A program made the position numbers and the translations under genes. A stretch of DNA of 64,000 bases from Prototheca cutis (taxonomy: Eukaryota; Chlorophyta; Trebouxiophyceae; Chlorellales; Chlorellaceae): positions 788,683-852,682 of the forward strand of contig BCIH01000005.1 of assembly GCA_002897115.2 (NCBI GenBank), in the 5' to 3' direction. Below are positions 41,282-53,300 of this stretch, piece after piece. The notes beneath the pieces are model-generated. The model had not been told where the DNA came from. It saw nothing but the letters and a program-made list of their open reading frames with translations, and did not search any database. The first letter of the stretch is position 1; the number at the start of each line of letters is the position of its first letter.

Positions 41282-44200
41282 GGACCAAAAAAAACACCCT
41301 GAGAACAGGCCAAAAAAAACGACGAACCTGCGCGATCCAATGCCGCCAGGGCCGCCATCTCATCAGTCATGTTTGTAGCGGTCTTGAACCGACGCACGGC
41401 ATCCGCGGTGACCGCGTCATCGCCCAGACGGGACAGGTATCCCAGCGCAGCGTTCTTCAGTGCACGCCGCCCGACCGCAGCGGCCGTAAATTGATACGGC
41501 ACATCGGTGCCATCGTCGCAGGCGGCCAGCGCGGCCTCCAGTTCAGGGCGAAGCGCCGCCGCCAGCCGTGCCGCAGTAGCCTCGCGCACCGCATGGAGCA
41601 GTACGGGGTCGACGCCCTGGAGCTCGCGCTGGAGCTCGGAGGCCTCGGGCAGCGCCAGCGCACATGCCAGGAACGCCCGATCCGCCGAATCGTCGGACAG
41701 CAACGACCGCAGCGCGTCGATGTGGGCTGAATCGATCACCGTGTCCACGGCGCGCTTGGCAGCACCCTTGGCATCGGCGGTACCGTTGGCATGGCTGCCG
41801 TTGGCTGCCTTGATGTCCTCCCCCTCCCCACAGCACATCTGGTAGGCTTGGACGAGGGCCTGGCGGGCCAGGGTCTGGCCGGCCTCCCACCGGCAAAAGG
41901 GGTCGTCGTCGTGCGCCAGGAGGAAGAGCAGGTCATCGCGCGTTTGACCCTGGACTTTAAGGCGCACGGGCGCGGAAAACCCACGCAGCACGCTGGCCAC
42001 GGGCCTTTCGGTGATGCCCTCAAACACCCACTCCTGCTGGGGGGCGTCCAGTCGCAGCACCGTTTCCGTTGTTGGTGGCGTCGACACGGTGGTGGCAGCG
42101 GTGCCGTTGGCCGCAGGTTCTGCGACGACGCCTCCGCTGCCGCCGCGGAGCCTGAGCGCCAGCCGACCGCCGTCGGGACCCAGGAGGGCCATGCGGATCG
42201 GGATCAGCACCGGTCCCTTGGTCGCCTGGCCTCTCGTCGCGGGCGTGGCCTGACTGGCAGCCAGCGTCAGCGTCGCGGCCTCCGCATCATGCCTCAGCTC
42301 CACAACCAGCTGGGGCGTCCCCGCCTGCGAGTACCAGGCCTCCATGGCCCCGCCGTCGGGCAGGAGCACGCCGTTGGCGTCGGCCATGGCGGCGCGGAAA
42401 TCGTCACACGTCACGGCCTGGCCGTCGTGCCGTGCAAAGTAGAGGTCCATGCCGCGCCGGAACCCGGCCTTGCCCAGCAGCGACTCGTACACGCGCACAA
42501 CCTCGGCCCCCTTTTCGTACACGGTCAATGTGTAAAAGTTGTCCATCTTGATCACCGCCTCGGGGCGGATGGGGTGCGCCTGGGGACCCGCGTCCTCGGA
42601 AAACTGCGCCGCCCGAAGCCGAACTGCGTCGGTGATGCGCTGCACGCCCCGACTGTTCATGTCGGCCGAAAACTCCTGGTCCCGGTACACGGTCAGCCCC
42701 TCCTTCAGCGTCAGCTGGAACCAGTCACGGCACGTCACGCGGTTGCCCGTCCAGTTGTGGAAATACTCGTGCCCAACCACACCTGATGACATCATTTGCA
42801 GGAATGGGACCGGGGGGGGGTGGTTGACTATGGTTGCAGAATGGTTGACTGGATGATGCTGGGGATTGGGCTGACAGCCTTGTGTCGGTTGGTTGCCCGA
42901 CCAAGGTCACCCAAACTCTCACCCAGGGGCCCATCAACTGATCCCCACCAGCCACCTCCCCCCCGACACATGACTAACAGACCCAAGCTCAAGTCGAGCC
43001 CTGTACCTTCGATGCGGCCAAAGTCGCCGTCAGTGGCGGTGTCAGGGGTCGCCAGCACGAGGCGCGAGTTGAACAGGTTGAGCGACTTGTTCTCCATGGC
43101 ACCCATGTTGAAATCATCCACTGCGACAATGTTAAACAGGTCCAGATCGTACTCCAGCCCAAAGGTGTCCTCATCCCACCTTTTGTAGAGGAAGGTGTGG
43201 GTCGGTGGCCGTGTTCAATCGGTGCGTGCACAAGCACATGATTGCTTTCCGGCACTGTTTGGCTGGTTGACATACGAGACTCCCCCTAAAAAAAGCACAC
43301 ACACACACACAGACACACAGAAACAAAAGAATAACAGGCAAACACAAAACACCGTAGACGCTGGACGCACTTCATTGCGCGCTTGAGCGACTGCATGGCA
43401 AAGTCCACCTTGCCGATGTTGTGAGCCTGCAAGGCATGGACTTGGGCAACGGGATGTCAGCTGGAGGCAGCGTCCGAGACCCGTTGCAGGCGCACACACA
43501 GCGCATCCAGATCCCGCCATTGCAAGCCCTGATCCGAACTGGGGCAGTAGAGAGGCCCTCCCCAACCCACTCCCCCTCCACACACACGCAAAAGCGCTGG
43601 CACTCCAACGCACATCCACGAAGATGCGCAGCGCGACGTCGCGGCCGGAAGCCGTGCGGAAGCTGTCCTCCTTGACCAGCAGGTTGCCAGCCACCAGGGC
43701 AAACAGGTAGCAGGGCTTGGCAAAAGGATCCTCCCACACGGCAAAGTGCCTGCTCATGGATAATTTGGAGATGTGTGGGGGGTGCGTGCATGATGGCAGT
43801 CGCAGCCACTGGCTGCAGCATCCCTCTGTCACGACACGAGCACATGATTCACTTGCCCAGGTCGCAGAGCAGCAGGCAGGACGGACATGCACACATGCAC
43901 ACACAAACGCCAAAGCCTCGCCTGCCGTCGGCCAGGTCGCCCTGTTCAATCAGGTTGCCGTTGCTGAGTAGGACCGGGTAGGAAGCCTTGTCGGCCGCCA
44001 CACGCGTGGTGTACCTGCATGGACGGGATCATGTCATCCTGAACATAAACTCATGTACTTGCCACGCGCAGCGATCCGGCAGGCTTGCCGGTCCCCACCC
44101 CAGACCTCCCTCCACGTCGGCAAGCCCGACAGCTACGAGTTCGTGCGGCACCAGGCCACATGCTCCTCCAACGCCATCACCACAGCCACAACCATGTCGC

Positions 44201-44926
44201 ACGTTGCCATGATGTCCGGGCGGTCCAGGAAATAGGTGATGTGACGGAAACCCTCCGCTTCGCACTGCACACAAGGGGTTGTCCAGGGAGCGATGGAGCA
44301 GGTATGTGGCACAACCAGACCCCCATCTTTTCCCATTGCTCGGAGGCAACGCCTGGCCGCAGGCTGATGTAGCCAGCCCAGGCCCCCCCCAAAAAAAGAG
44401 GCCATCCCACCTGCGAACAGAACATGCCGCCGCTCTTGAACACACCCTCCAGCGACGTATTCTCCTGAGGCTTGATCCGCGTCGTGATCTCCAGGTCCCA
44501 CTCGCCTGCAGGTGTGGGGAAGAAGAAGAGAGTGCAGTGCGATGTCAACGCGCTTGTCAATGGGATTCCGTCGGGCACTGATGCATCACAACTGGCAGCA
44601 TGCAATGCACTGCTCTCCACACTCCTCGGCGCTGCAGCCGGACCTTGGGGAATGGCATCGGCATGCAGCGTCAGCCCCTCCTCGGTGAGATCATACTGCT
44701 CCGGGGACAGCTGTCTGCTGTTCAATTGAATCCCCTCCAGCACCACGTCCTTGTGTCCTGCAGGGAAGCACAAGATGAGCATCGATTTGGTTCTAAACAG
44801 GCTGGGAGGGATGGGATGTCACAATGGCCAGGGGGACTTGACACCAGAGAGAGTGCCAGTCATTGCAATCCAGTGGCTCTCCGCTGCAAGAAAAAGGTAC
44901 AATGCCCATCACGCGCACTTCAAGGG

Positions 44927-44959
<33 letters not shown>

Positions 44960-45458
44960 AGTCTGCACCGTTCAAGAAGAGCGGAGTGGGGCTGGCGGCA
45001 CCGTGGTTGGGCACCAGGTGCAGCTTGCTCTTCACCATGCTGGAGTCCTCATGAAGGTCAAAGTCCAAGTGGACAGAAGGGATCAGGTAGGGCGTGGGCG
45101 CGTAATCCTAAGACATGGGTTGAGGGACANTCAAGTTCGGAAAGGGGGCCCATTCGCATCAGACATTTCGACAAGGAAGGGGCGTTAGTCACCTTGAGCA
45201 GGTCCCACTGGTGGACATAACTTCCCCAGACTTCCGCACCTTGCGCAGCCGCTCCACGGGATTGGTCGAGGCGGTCATGGTTGCGATGTCACTCGAAGAG
45301 CTCGCCGAGGGAGTCAGGGAACGAGCTGCCGCAGTGGCGTGCACTAGCCGGCAGGTCGCGAGTGGGAGCAGGCTCTGCACCCAGGGCCTTGTCGACGCGG
45401 TGCGGAGCGCACGAGAGTATGGACCTGCGAACTCGCCGAGGAAGCGCGCATGAGACAT
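40515..45458 (-). CDS. Aminopeptidase N (M1 family, PepN type), organelle-targeted
   Basis: Zinc exopeptidase removing N-terminal residues. Exon 1 (45458-45240) encodes a basic Ala/Ser/Arg-rich presequence and ends NPVERLRK, joining [18 protein letters not shown] (45107 down). Further exons carry [106 protein letters not shown] (the GAMEN substrate motif) and [20 protein letters not shown] (HExxH; the zinc-binding Glu is in [16 protein letters not shown]). The C-terminal helical domain ends at TGA 40515-40517. A 100-N gap (40977-41076) falls in or next to the last intron. One intron has a GC donor (GGCAG|GCGAGG at 43921). Bacterial-type PepN, as in plants. Confidence 0.94.
40977..41076. other. 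Assembly gap (100 N)
   Basis: Standard 100-N placeholder; exons on both sides join well (WLTIQ ... AGSNLPGN), so little or no coding sequence need be lost. Confidence 0.99.
41252..41280 (+). repeat. (CA)n microsatellite in a PepN intron
   Basis: A pure CA dinucleotide run of about 14 units; on the gene's strand it is a GT run close to the donor. A shorter CA run lies near 43298-43312 in another intron of the same gene. Confidence 0.9.
44927..44957 (+). repeat. Poly-C/poly-A tract in a PepN intron
   Basis: About 21 C followed by 10 A, just downstream (on the gene strand) of the exon ending LFLNG. Confidence 0.9.
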
Positions 45459-46305
45459 GCTGGATACAAGGGGGTTGTATCATGATGCAGCACCAGCCCT
45501 GCCAGCGAGAGACGTGCCAGCGCACGGGCTGCCATGCCCTCGCTCATGCGCCATTGCAGACAGTCGGGACCACGCATGCGATGCATTCCATGCACCATGG
45601 CTCCATGCACGTCTTCACATGATNCTGGCCGTTGTATTGCATGCAGTTTACCAGGGCTAGTCCCAGTCGCTTACCACCCTGCAATCGCGGAAGTGATCTC
45701 ACGAGGGAGCCCAATGCCTTTCCAAAGGTACAAGCTCCGTACATATGTTCTACACTTGTTACAGATTGCTGTCTCCAGCTAGAATCGCGTCGTGGAGATG
45801 GTCGCCCTGTTATGCACAGAGGTGCCGCGTGGAGCCCTTGCCCCGTGTGTTTGTGGGAGAAATTTTTTTGTGCAATGCTTGGGCCCGGGGAGGGGGTGGT
45901 CGTCTCATCAAGGCCGCAGAGAAGGGGAATCACGAAGGATTTTCGGGGGGTGATGGGATGAACAACTCAAAGGGAGGATGTCGGCAATTCTAGCTCTCAA
46001 CTTGGCAGACAGTTCTCATGGAGCATGTCGGACACGGCCTCTGCTTCGCTGAACACGCAGATGGACAGGGAGGAGAGCAGACCAAACCAGCACGTGTTGA
46101 ACAACAGCATCTCCTTCGCAGTCCCACACTCCTCCGTCGCCTCCTCACATCTGTGATAGGTTGTCAGGCAGGCTGGTTTGACGCAGTTTCAGGCTGAACG
46201 TCGTGGCCTGGCTTCGTCCTTCTCGACACTTTGCACTCACCATCCCGCCTGACAGTCAACTACCTCCCACCCCCCTCAAGAAACATATAGATAAAATTCT
46301 GGCCC
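45459..46305. other. Intergenic
   Basis: Upstream of aminopeptidase N and downstream of the small membrane protein gene (both minus). One unread base at 45624. No gene recognised. Confidence 0.5.
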
Positions 46306-46817
46306 TCACATCTGGGTTGCCATGGCCAGGTATCCCAGGCTGAGCCCGGACATGATTGCGCTGAGGATGGCGCAGCCCACCGCCGCCCACTGCGTCTTGG
46401 CGATCCGGTGCAGGGCACTGGCACGACTGCGTAGGGGGCCCGGGAACATGCAGTAGCCAGCGATGCCCAGGAAGCCGGCCGTGGCACCGGTGTAGTTTGA
46501 AACAAGGGACAGCAGCAGCGTTGCTGTGGAAGGGTGGAGGGAGAAGAGTGGTGGTGAGCGGTCACCCAGAGCCATGCTTGTTGCGGCGCACCACAATCAC
46601 TCCGGTTAAAAGGCAAAACCGCGGATACCCCTTGCTTTCCGCACCAATGGAACATCCTAGCCAGACGGTGCACAGCCCTTGGCAATCCTCCCAGGTCTCC
46701 AGGAGGTCGGGATCGCTCTGGACGACTTTGCTGGCCTGTCGGACCGGCCCGATCGAGTCAACAGCTTTGCTGGGTTGCCCATCCCCAAGGGGCTCTGCAG
46801 CAAAGACGCGCCGCGGA
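46306..46817 (-). CDS. Small membrane protein, family not recognised (5' end missing)
   Basis: The last exon (46523-46306) encodes TLLLSLVSNYTGATAGFLGI, then GPLRSRASALHRIAKTQWAA, then VGCAILSAIMSGLSLGYLAM and a stop: two membrane spans linked by a basic loop. An upstream exon (about 46817-46637) in matching phase reads EPLGDGQPSKAVDSIGPVRQ, then KVVQSDPDLLETWEDCQGLC; the join needs a GC donor (GAAA|GCAAGG). No in-frame Met is seen and a stop lies just 5' at about 46843, so at least one more 5' exon is missing. It could be an organelle inner-membrane protein, but no homologue is recognised. Confidence 0.4.
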
Positions 46818-46859
46818 AGCTCAGCAGCGGAGTGAATTCGATTTTAGAATACATTATGT

Positions 46860-48545
46860 TTACACAGCAGGTCAGACAATTCCATCGAGCCCCCTGTCAC
46901 GGACCGTAGCCCAGCTTCGCCTTGGGCACGTCGGGCCCGGCGGTGGTGTCCATTCGAGGCTAGGTATGATCCTGACGAACCGGTCAACTTCTAAGCCAGG
47001 TGTTATTTTGAAATTGCGGACGCGACCATTGCAATGTGTGAAGATGACGATCTGAGGGAGCAGGGCTCCCTGCTCGGGAATGTGTCGGCACGACCAGGGG
47101 AGCCCTGGGACCCCTCGTCCCTCGGTCGCCCACGGTCGCCCGCCCATGTGCCCTCGGGACCCAGACGGAAGTCGGGGCCACATCATACCGCGGCAGACCA
47201 TGATGGCGGCCACGGTGTCGTAAACCCAATTCAAGCAGCATCTACTCGTCCGTTGCACGTGCGTGGACCACGGTAGATGACAGGCCGCTCAGCAAGCACG
47301 TCAAGCGCAGGTCCCAAATGGTTCTAGAGCCGACGCTCACTACACGCAGACCCAAATCAGTGCAAAACTCCACATGTCCAACAATGGAAGCAGTGCAATG
47401 TAGCAATGTCTTGCTCCTGCAAAAGCAACGGCATGTCGGACGAGAGAGCTGGTGAGAGAGGCGTGGAATTTCGTCGACGAGGCGGAGGTTCTTATCCTGG
47501 GATGGGGTGACAGTGANGAAAGACGGGTCTGAACTCGACGTGAGTGCAGACCTTGAGCAATGCGCAGGGAGTTGAACAGAAAGATCCGCATGAGTCTGTG
47601 TGCGAGCTCAAGAGCTCGAATCGGAGTTACATGCCGGTGTTCTGCCCTGGCAAAGTTGATTCCCCCCAACCTTTCTTCTGGCTGTGGCAAAGTGCACGGT
47701 CTTGCAGACACTACGATCCTGGCTCCAATTCCAAGAGCATCCATAGAAAAAGTGGGTGGAATGAAAACATGCTCGCTCACGGCACTGCTGCCCTTCGCTG
47801 GCGTGGAATGAGCTGGGCTGAGTTGCCTGGTCCTGGGGCCACACACCCGAGCCAGAGTCTGCCACGGGTGAAGGTGCCTGTTTCCAGCGTGCGGGCTCTT
47901 AACATCTAAATGAGTCATGCAAATGTGGCTCTCATGCGACATGGCGAGTGGAGAGGGGTAGGATGGACGCCAGGCATGCCAGCGTCGACATCGCCGGCAG
48001 GATTACAGTCAGCGGACCTCAGGTCTCGTACACGTTTCAGACACACCTGCGAAACAACATGCGACCATCCTCATTCTTATTTCTGGCAGTCTTAAACGCG
48101 ATGGATGCCCACATGCAGCGGTTAGGGACCAGGAGTCACGCCGGNCTCATGCAAGGTGTGCCAGCCACGGAATCCCTTGCCTCCCTGTTTTTTCCTGTTT
48201 CCCCTGGTCACTGTTTCGGAGAACTGCTCAAACAGGCACCTGCAGTCAAGAAGCAGGGATTGGGCTATTCCAAATGTACGTTCATGACATTATATGCATT
48301 GTGGGCTGCCAAGAGCTTGGCAGGGTGCATGTTGTGGCCCAGCAGCAGTTGTGGGTGTGCCAGCCCGCTGAGGCAGCGGGACGAGTCAGACCACCTCGGA
48401 GGGATCGTAGGGTAATCAAATTATATTAAAGCCTTGCATGCTGCATTGGAGCACTAACGCCGCCTTATTTGCCTCAGCGATTCACTCCCGGGGTATTGCG
48501 AATTTGTGGGCTCGGTTTAACAAACCCTAACCCCGACACCCCGAC
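46860..48545. other. Gene-poor interval
   Basis: About 1.7 kb with no convincing gene on either strand. Unread bases at 47518 and 48145. It may contain the missing 5' exon of the small membrane protein and the promoter of the secreted protein. Confidence 0.4.
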
Positions 48546-49522
48546 ATGGGAGCTCTGCGGCGTAGTGCATTCGGGCTTCTGGGTTTGGTGTTGCTGTCAC
48601 TTCTAAGCCCCAATGTCGTGTCGGCGAGGTGGGTCGCACCACAGCAGTATTGGAGCATTGGGGGTGCTTCGGTGTGGCCGCATCCTTGGCGTCACCGGTG
48701 TCTGGGCGGGGCGCTTGACATGAAGACCTTGTGGGAAAGCCACTCGCCTCCCGGCTTGTTGTCGCAGGCACCTCCGGGCGACGGTCACGAGCTCATCGTC
48801 CTCATCAGGATCCAGCTCTGCAGCCTCGTCTTCGTCAAGTCTGACAGTCTCGAATGGCAAGTAGAACGGACGTGGCATGCTGCCTCCAGGCTGTGCTGCG
48901 GGCCTAGCGCACGAAGCCCTGATAGGGGGTACGAGCAGGGACGTTCCTTAACCCGACCGGGCTCGCGTGCGTTGTGCAGGTGCCGTGGAAATTGGTGGCA
49001 GCAGTGCTGCTGGAGCGAGTGGAGAAAACAGCAATGTAAGCCTATTGTCCCGAGTTTCACTTGGTGTCTGCAGGGACCCCGTGCTTTCGGGCGGCGGCGT
49101 ACGGTTTTACCCTCGCTGTTCGAACTGCGACCTTCGACACCGGCCATCCCTCGATGCAGGCACGGACGGACCTGAGCATGTCGAACAACAACTCCACGGC
49201 TCAAGTAGCCGCTAACACCGAAGGGATTGCCGTGGGTTCCCTGGCCGTGAGTCAATCCGCTGGTGGGTCCTTTGCCAATGACAACAGGCTCGCAATGAAC
49301 GTCGTCTCCGGCGTCCAGGTGCGATTGCTGAACAAGACGTCGTTTAGGGAACCGGAAGGTTTACAAAAGAAGTTTTTTGTGCTCGTAGGCTTGCTATCCG
49401 ATAGGTTTGCATGCTTTGGGCGTGCCTGCTGCCGTTTTCAGCAAGAATGCTCACCCAAGAGGCTGCCAATCAGCAGGCCATGGCCAACAAGCCCACATTA
49501 TGTTTTCCTCTCTGCTTCTTGA
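48546..49522 (+). CDS. Small secreted protein, family not recognised
   Basis: Exon 1 (48546-48628) encodes a clean signal peptide MGALRRSAFGLLGLVLLSLL ending around VVSA. Exon 2 (48980-49035) and exon 3 (49074-49318) keep phase: Trp/Cys-rich residues, then TPCFRAAAYGFTLAVRTATF, then a Ser/Asn/Ala-rich part (SMSNNNSTAQVAANTEGIAV; AVSQSAGGSFANDNRL). The 3' exon is uncertain: one acceptor gives a stop at 49522, others reach 49614. Exon 2 also reads AVEIGGSSAAGASGENSN in another frame, which would need a different upstream exon. Likely extracellular or wall-associated; function unknown. Confidence 0.5.
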
Positions 49523-49614
49523 CTGGCACTCCGACTCACGCACTGCAGGCGGTGGACCCGACTGAACTGAGTGCATCCTCGTCACACAATGTCACGACAG
49601 CACCGAGTCCTTGA

Positions 49615-50383
49615 GCGCAAGCTGTGGAGTCCGATCCCTGTCACCAGACCTTGTCCGCCAAGTCTGCAGAAGGGGCGGACTACAAGCAATAAGAAAGACA
49701 GGACTCTCTCGCACGTGGCTATTCCGTGAGCGATCTCAAACCCAACTACACCCTTGGAAGCAGCTGATATAAATGCGCATCAACGTGTGTTGATGGCTCT
49801 ACTCCCAAGCGCCGAGATCCCCCGGGCCAAGGCCACTTGAATGAACGAGGCCACTAACACTTCCAGCCCACTGCTTATTGCAAAGCTATTTGTCCATTTG
49901 TCTACCCGTAAGATGTGCTTTTTTCCCACAGTGCATGAGCTGCAGAAGCTTGTAACTGGCTGTGCTGTGCAAAGTCCAGGCGCCCAACATCTGCCAGTGA
50001 CGCCTGCCAGCTGGTGCGGCGTCCCAGCAAAAACCCCCCTGGCCCCTGATGAACCTGTTTGCCTCTTTCACAGAGCCCTATTTATCGGGAAATTGCCTCC
50101 AACCCCACCCTGCGATGCGCATCATGTAAATGCTTGGCCTGCCGCGTACTTTTCAGTCTGGAAAGGAAGCGTGGATTCGTAATTGGTGGTGCCTCTTGAT
50201 GGGACGTTGGTTCCGAGGAGACCTGATCGTCGAAACAGAGGCGATCCACAGCCTTGTCCGAACCCCCCGGGATAGTCCAATGTCGGTGCAATACGACATG
50301 AGTAAAGCTGGCTTTCAAGGCAATACCCATCTTCTTGTACTGATTTCGTACTGGAAGTGAGCCCTGGGTGAGATCCAGACGAG
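49615..50383. other. Intergenic
   Basis: About 770 bases between the secreted protein and the beta-galactosidase. No gene recognised. Confidence 0.5.
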
Positions 50384-53300
50384 ATGGAGAACGGCCAGAT
50401 CAGTGGCCGGACCTGGGAGGACCCCAGTGTTTTCGGCATCAACAGGCGCCGAGCACACGTCAAGTTGCGATCCTACAGTTCTCCCGAGTCTGTACTTTCC
50501 ACCTACGCACCACTGAACGAAAAGGAACTTAGCTCTCGGTGGCACAGCCTCAACGGCGAGGACTGGGACTTTGCGCTGTACGCCAGCCCGGACAGTGTGC
50601 CCAGGGCTGTGGAGGAGGGAGGCCAGGATCCCAACGACGGCTGGCACAAGGTGGGGCTCCTGGATTGATTGCATTTGCCTCCGTTGAGCAGGCAAGCTTA
50701 CTTGCCCAGTGATAACATGCATGAATTCATCTCATGGCTGATTAGGAACTTACCGCTGATCTCCGCTGGTCTCCCACCGTCCGTCCTCGGCGAGCAGATT
50801 ACAGTGCCGGGAAGCTGGGAACTGCAGGGCCATGGCGCACCGCAGTACCTCAACTTTGAGTACCCCTTTCCCATTGACCCGCCCTACGTCCCGGCCAACA
50901 ACCCCACAGGGGTCTACCGCCGCCGGTTTCCCAGCCCGCCCATGGAGGCCGGCGACTGGTGTGCAGGCCAGAATTGGGGCCGAGCGAGTTGTGCGGACCT
51001 GCTTGGACTGTATTCAGGCTGTTCAGCTCCTCCTTTGTAACAGCGTACATGAAGCACGACGTGTCCATAACAGTGCCCCCCCCCCAATGATTGATGAATG
51101 CAGTTGCACACTGGTGGTGGAGAGTGCGGATTCGGCTGTGTTTGCTTGGCTCAACAGCGAGCCGCTAGGCTATAGCCAGGACAGCCGACTCCCGGCGGAA
51201 TGGACCGTTTCCGCGGCGCTGGCACCCGCCGGCCAGACCAACACCCTGGTGCTCAAGGTGCTCAAGTGGAGCGACGGCAGCTACCTGGAGGATCAAGACA
51301 TGTGGCGCCTCCCTGGTCTGCACAGGTGGGTGTCGGGGGAGGACTGGTTTTCTGGATTGAGTCGGAGAGGGGGAGTTCTCTGCAGGGTGGAGGCAGTCTG
51401 CTTGAATTCCTCCTGCGCCCATCTCAGCAGCCCTCTTGAAGCATATGATGCATTGCAGGGATGTATACTTGCAGGTCAAGCCGGGTGCTCACATCCGTGA
51501 TTTTGCCGTGCGGACACCCATGACTTTTCAGCCCGACGACCAGAGTCTGCAAAGTGCCTGGTCGGTGCCACTGGGTGTTGCCTGCCTGGCCGAGTAGGGG
51601 TTGGTGTCTGGTTGCTTGGTCGTTGCACCCCCTGTGAATGTTGTGTATCCAGGCACTGTTCGTCTGAGCCCACCTTGCCAACATTCCTTTTTATCAATAA
51701 ACCAACAACCCACTCTGGCTAGGCTGGAAGTCGATGTGGATGTGGAGGCCCCCTTGCCAGCGGGTCAGGAGGCCAGCAACAACTTGCTCATCCGGCTGGA
51801 CCTGTGGCATCTCGAAAGCAGCGCGCTGGTCGGCACGAGCCATGTTCCTGAGCTGTCCAGGGTCTACGGCTCTGGACCCCTGGCCAGCGAGACTGTGTCC
51901 GTCGTACCCTGGTGGTCTGCCAGGGACGGCAGCCCGCTCGACCCCAAGGGAGTCGTGGGTTTCCAGGCAAAGGTGCACGCACGGGTGTCTGTTTCGGGCC
52001 AGCGCTTTTCAATCATATGGCCCATCCATTGAAGACATGCTCGACCATAACCCTCGCCACCATTTCTCTCCCAACTTTTGGGCAGTGGCGGGTGGACGCA
52101 AGCCAGCTGCATGGACCAGGGCGGCCGGCGGCGCTGTGGAGTGCAGAGGACCCAAACCTGTATGTCCTCGTCCTGAGCCTGGTCGACGGGGCTACTGAAA
52201 GGGTGCTGGAGTGTGAGGGCTGCCAGGTCGGTTTCCGCACGGCCTGTGTGCACGACAAACAACTGTTCCACAACGGCCGCCGAATCATGATCAAAGGTCT
52301 GTTGGAGACTGTGAGTGAGTACCATAATGCAGCATGTTGTTGTATTGGGTTTGTGCTGCTGAATCCACATCATCCATCCATCCAGTGGTCTGCCTTGTGG
52401 TCCACAGGCGCTGTGACGACAAGGGTTTGGAGCCACCCCAATTGCACCAAGTCCTCCACCCAACATTCCCCGACACAGGTGTCAACCGCCATGAGCATGA
52501 TGCCCAGCAGGGCAAGGTGGTGTCCTTTGCTTCCATGCTGGCCGATGCACAGTTGATGAAACGGTTGAATTTTAACGCGGTGCGCTGCTCGCACTACCCA
52601 AACCGGGATGCCTGGTACGAGGTCTGCGCCCTGGTCGGGCTCTTCGTCGTGGACGAAGCAAACTATGAAACACACGGCTTTGACCCGGGGCTGCGCCAGC
52701 CAGAGCTCAATCCCAGCGCCAGCCCAGCGTGGCTGGGTGCCATCCTCGGTGGGTGAAGGCTTTGTTGTGTTATTGCACCATGGCTTGGGCCACAGTAACT
52801 TTCTTATTTTATTTTATTTTATTTTATTTTATTTTATTTTATTTTATTTATCTTTTTGGGGGGGGAGGGGGAGGGGAGAGGGGGGGGTATAGAGGATGCA
52901 TTGGACTGACGCCATAGGAACCCCGGCTCATGGTGCGATGCGTGGCCACCAGGTGCAGCACACAACCCCACCGACCACCAACAACAGCGACCCCTTCATA
53001 TAGACCGCGGCGTGAGGATGTTTGAACGGGACAAGAACCACCCCGCCATCTTGATGTGGAGCTTGGGTAATGAGGCCGGCTATGGACCGGCCCACGTCGT
53101 CATGTCCAAGTACCTGAAAGACAGGGATCCCACAAGGCCGGTCAGTTCTGGGGAGAGGTTGGCGGAAGCCTGGGGATGGCTTAGCCAGGGATGTCTGGGT
53201 GTACCTGTAAAAAAGAAGCATGCTGTTCCCAAACTACTCTTGCAGATCCACTATGAGGGTGGGGGAAGCCGAACGGAAGCTACCGACGTCATCTGCCCCA

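Noticed and set aside
48603..48878. Minus-strand acidic frame (LDEDEAAELDPDEDDELV) as a possible exon
   Set aside because: No partner exon or stop/start context on that strand; it overlaps exon 1 of the plus-strand secreted protein, whose signal peptide is convincing.
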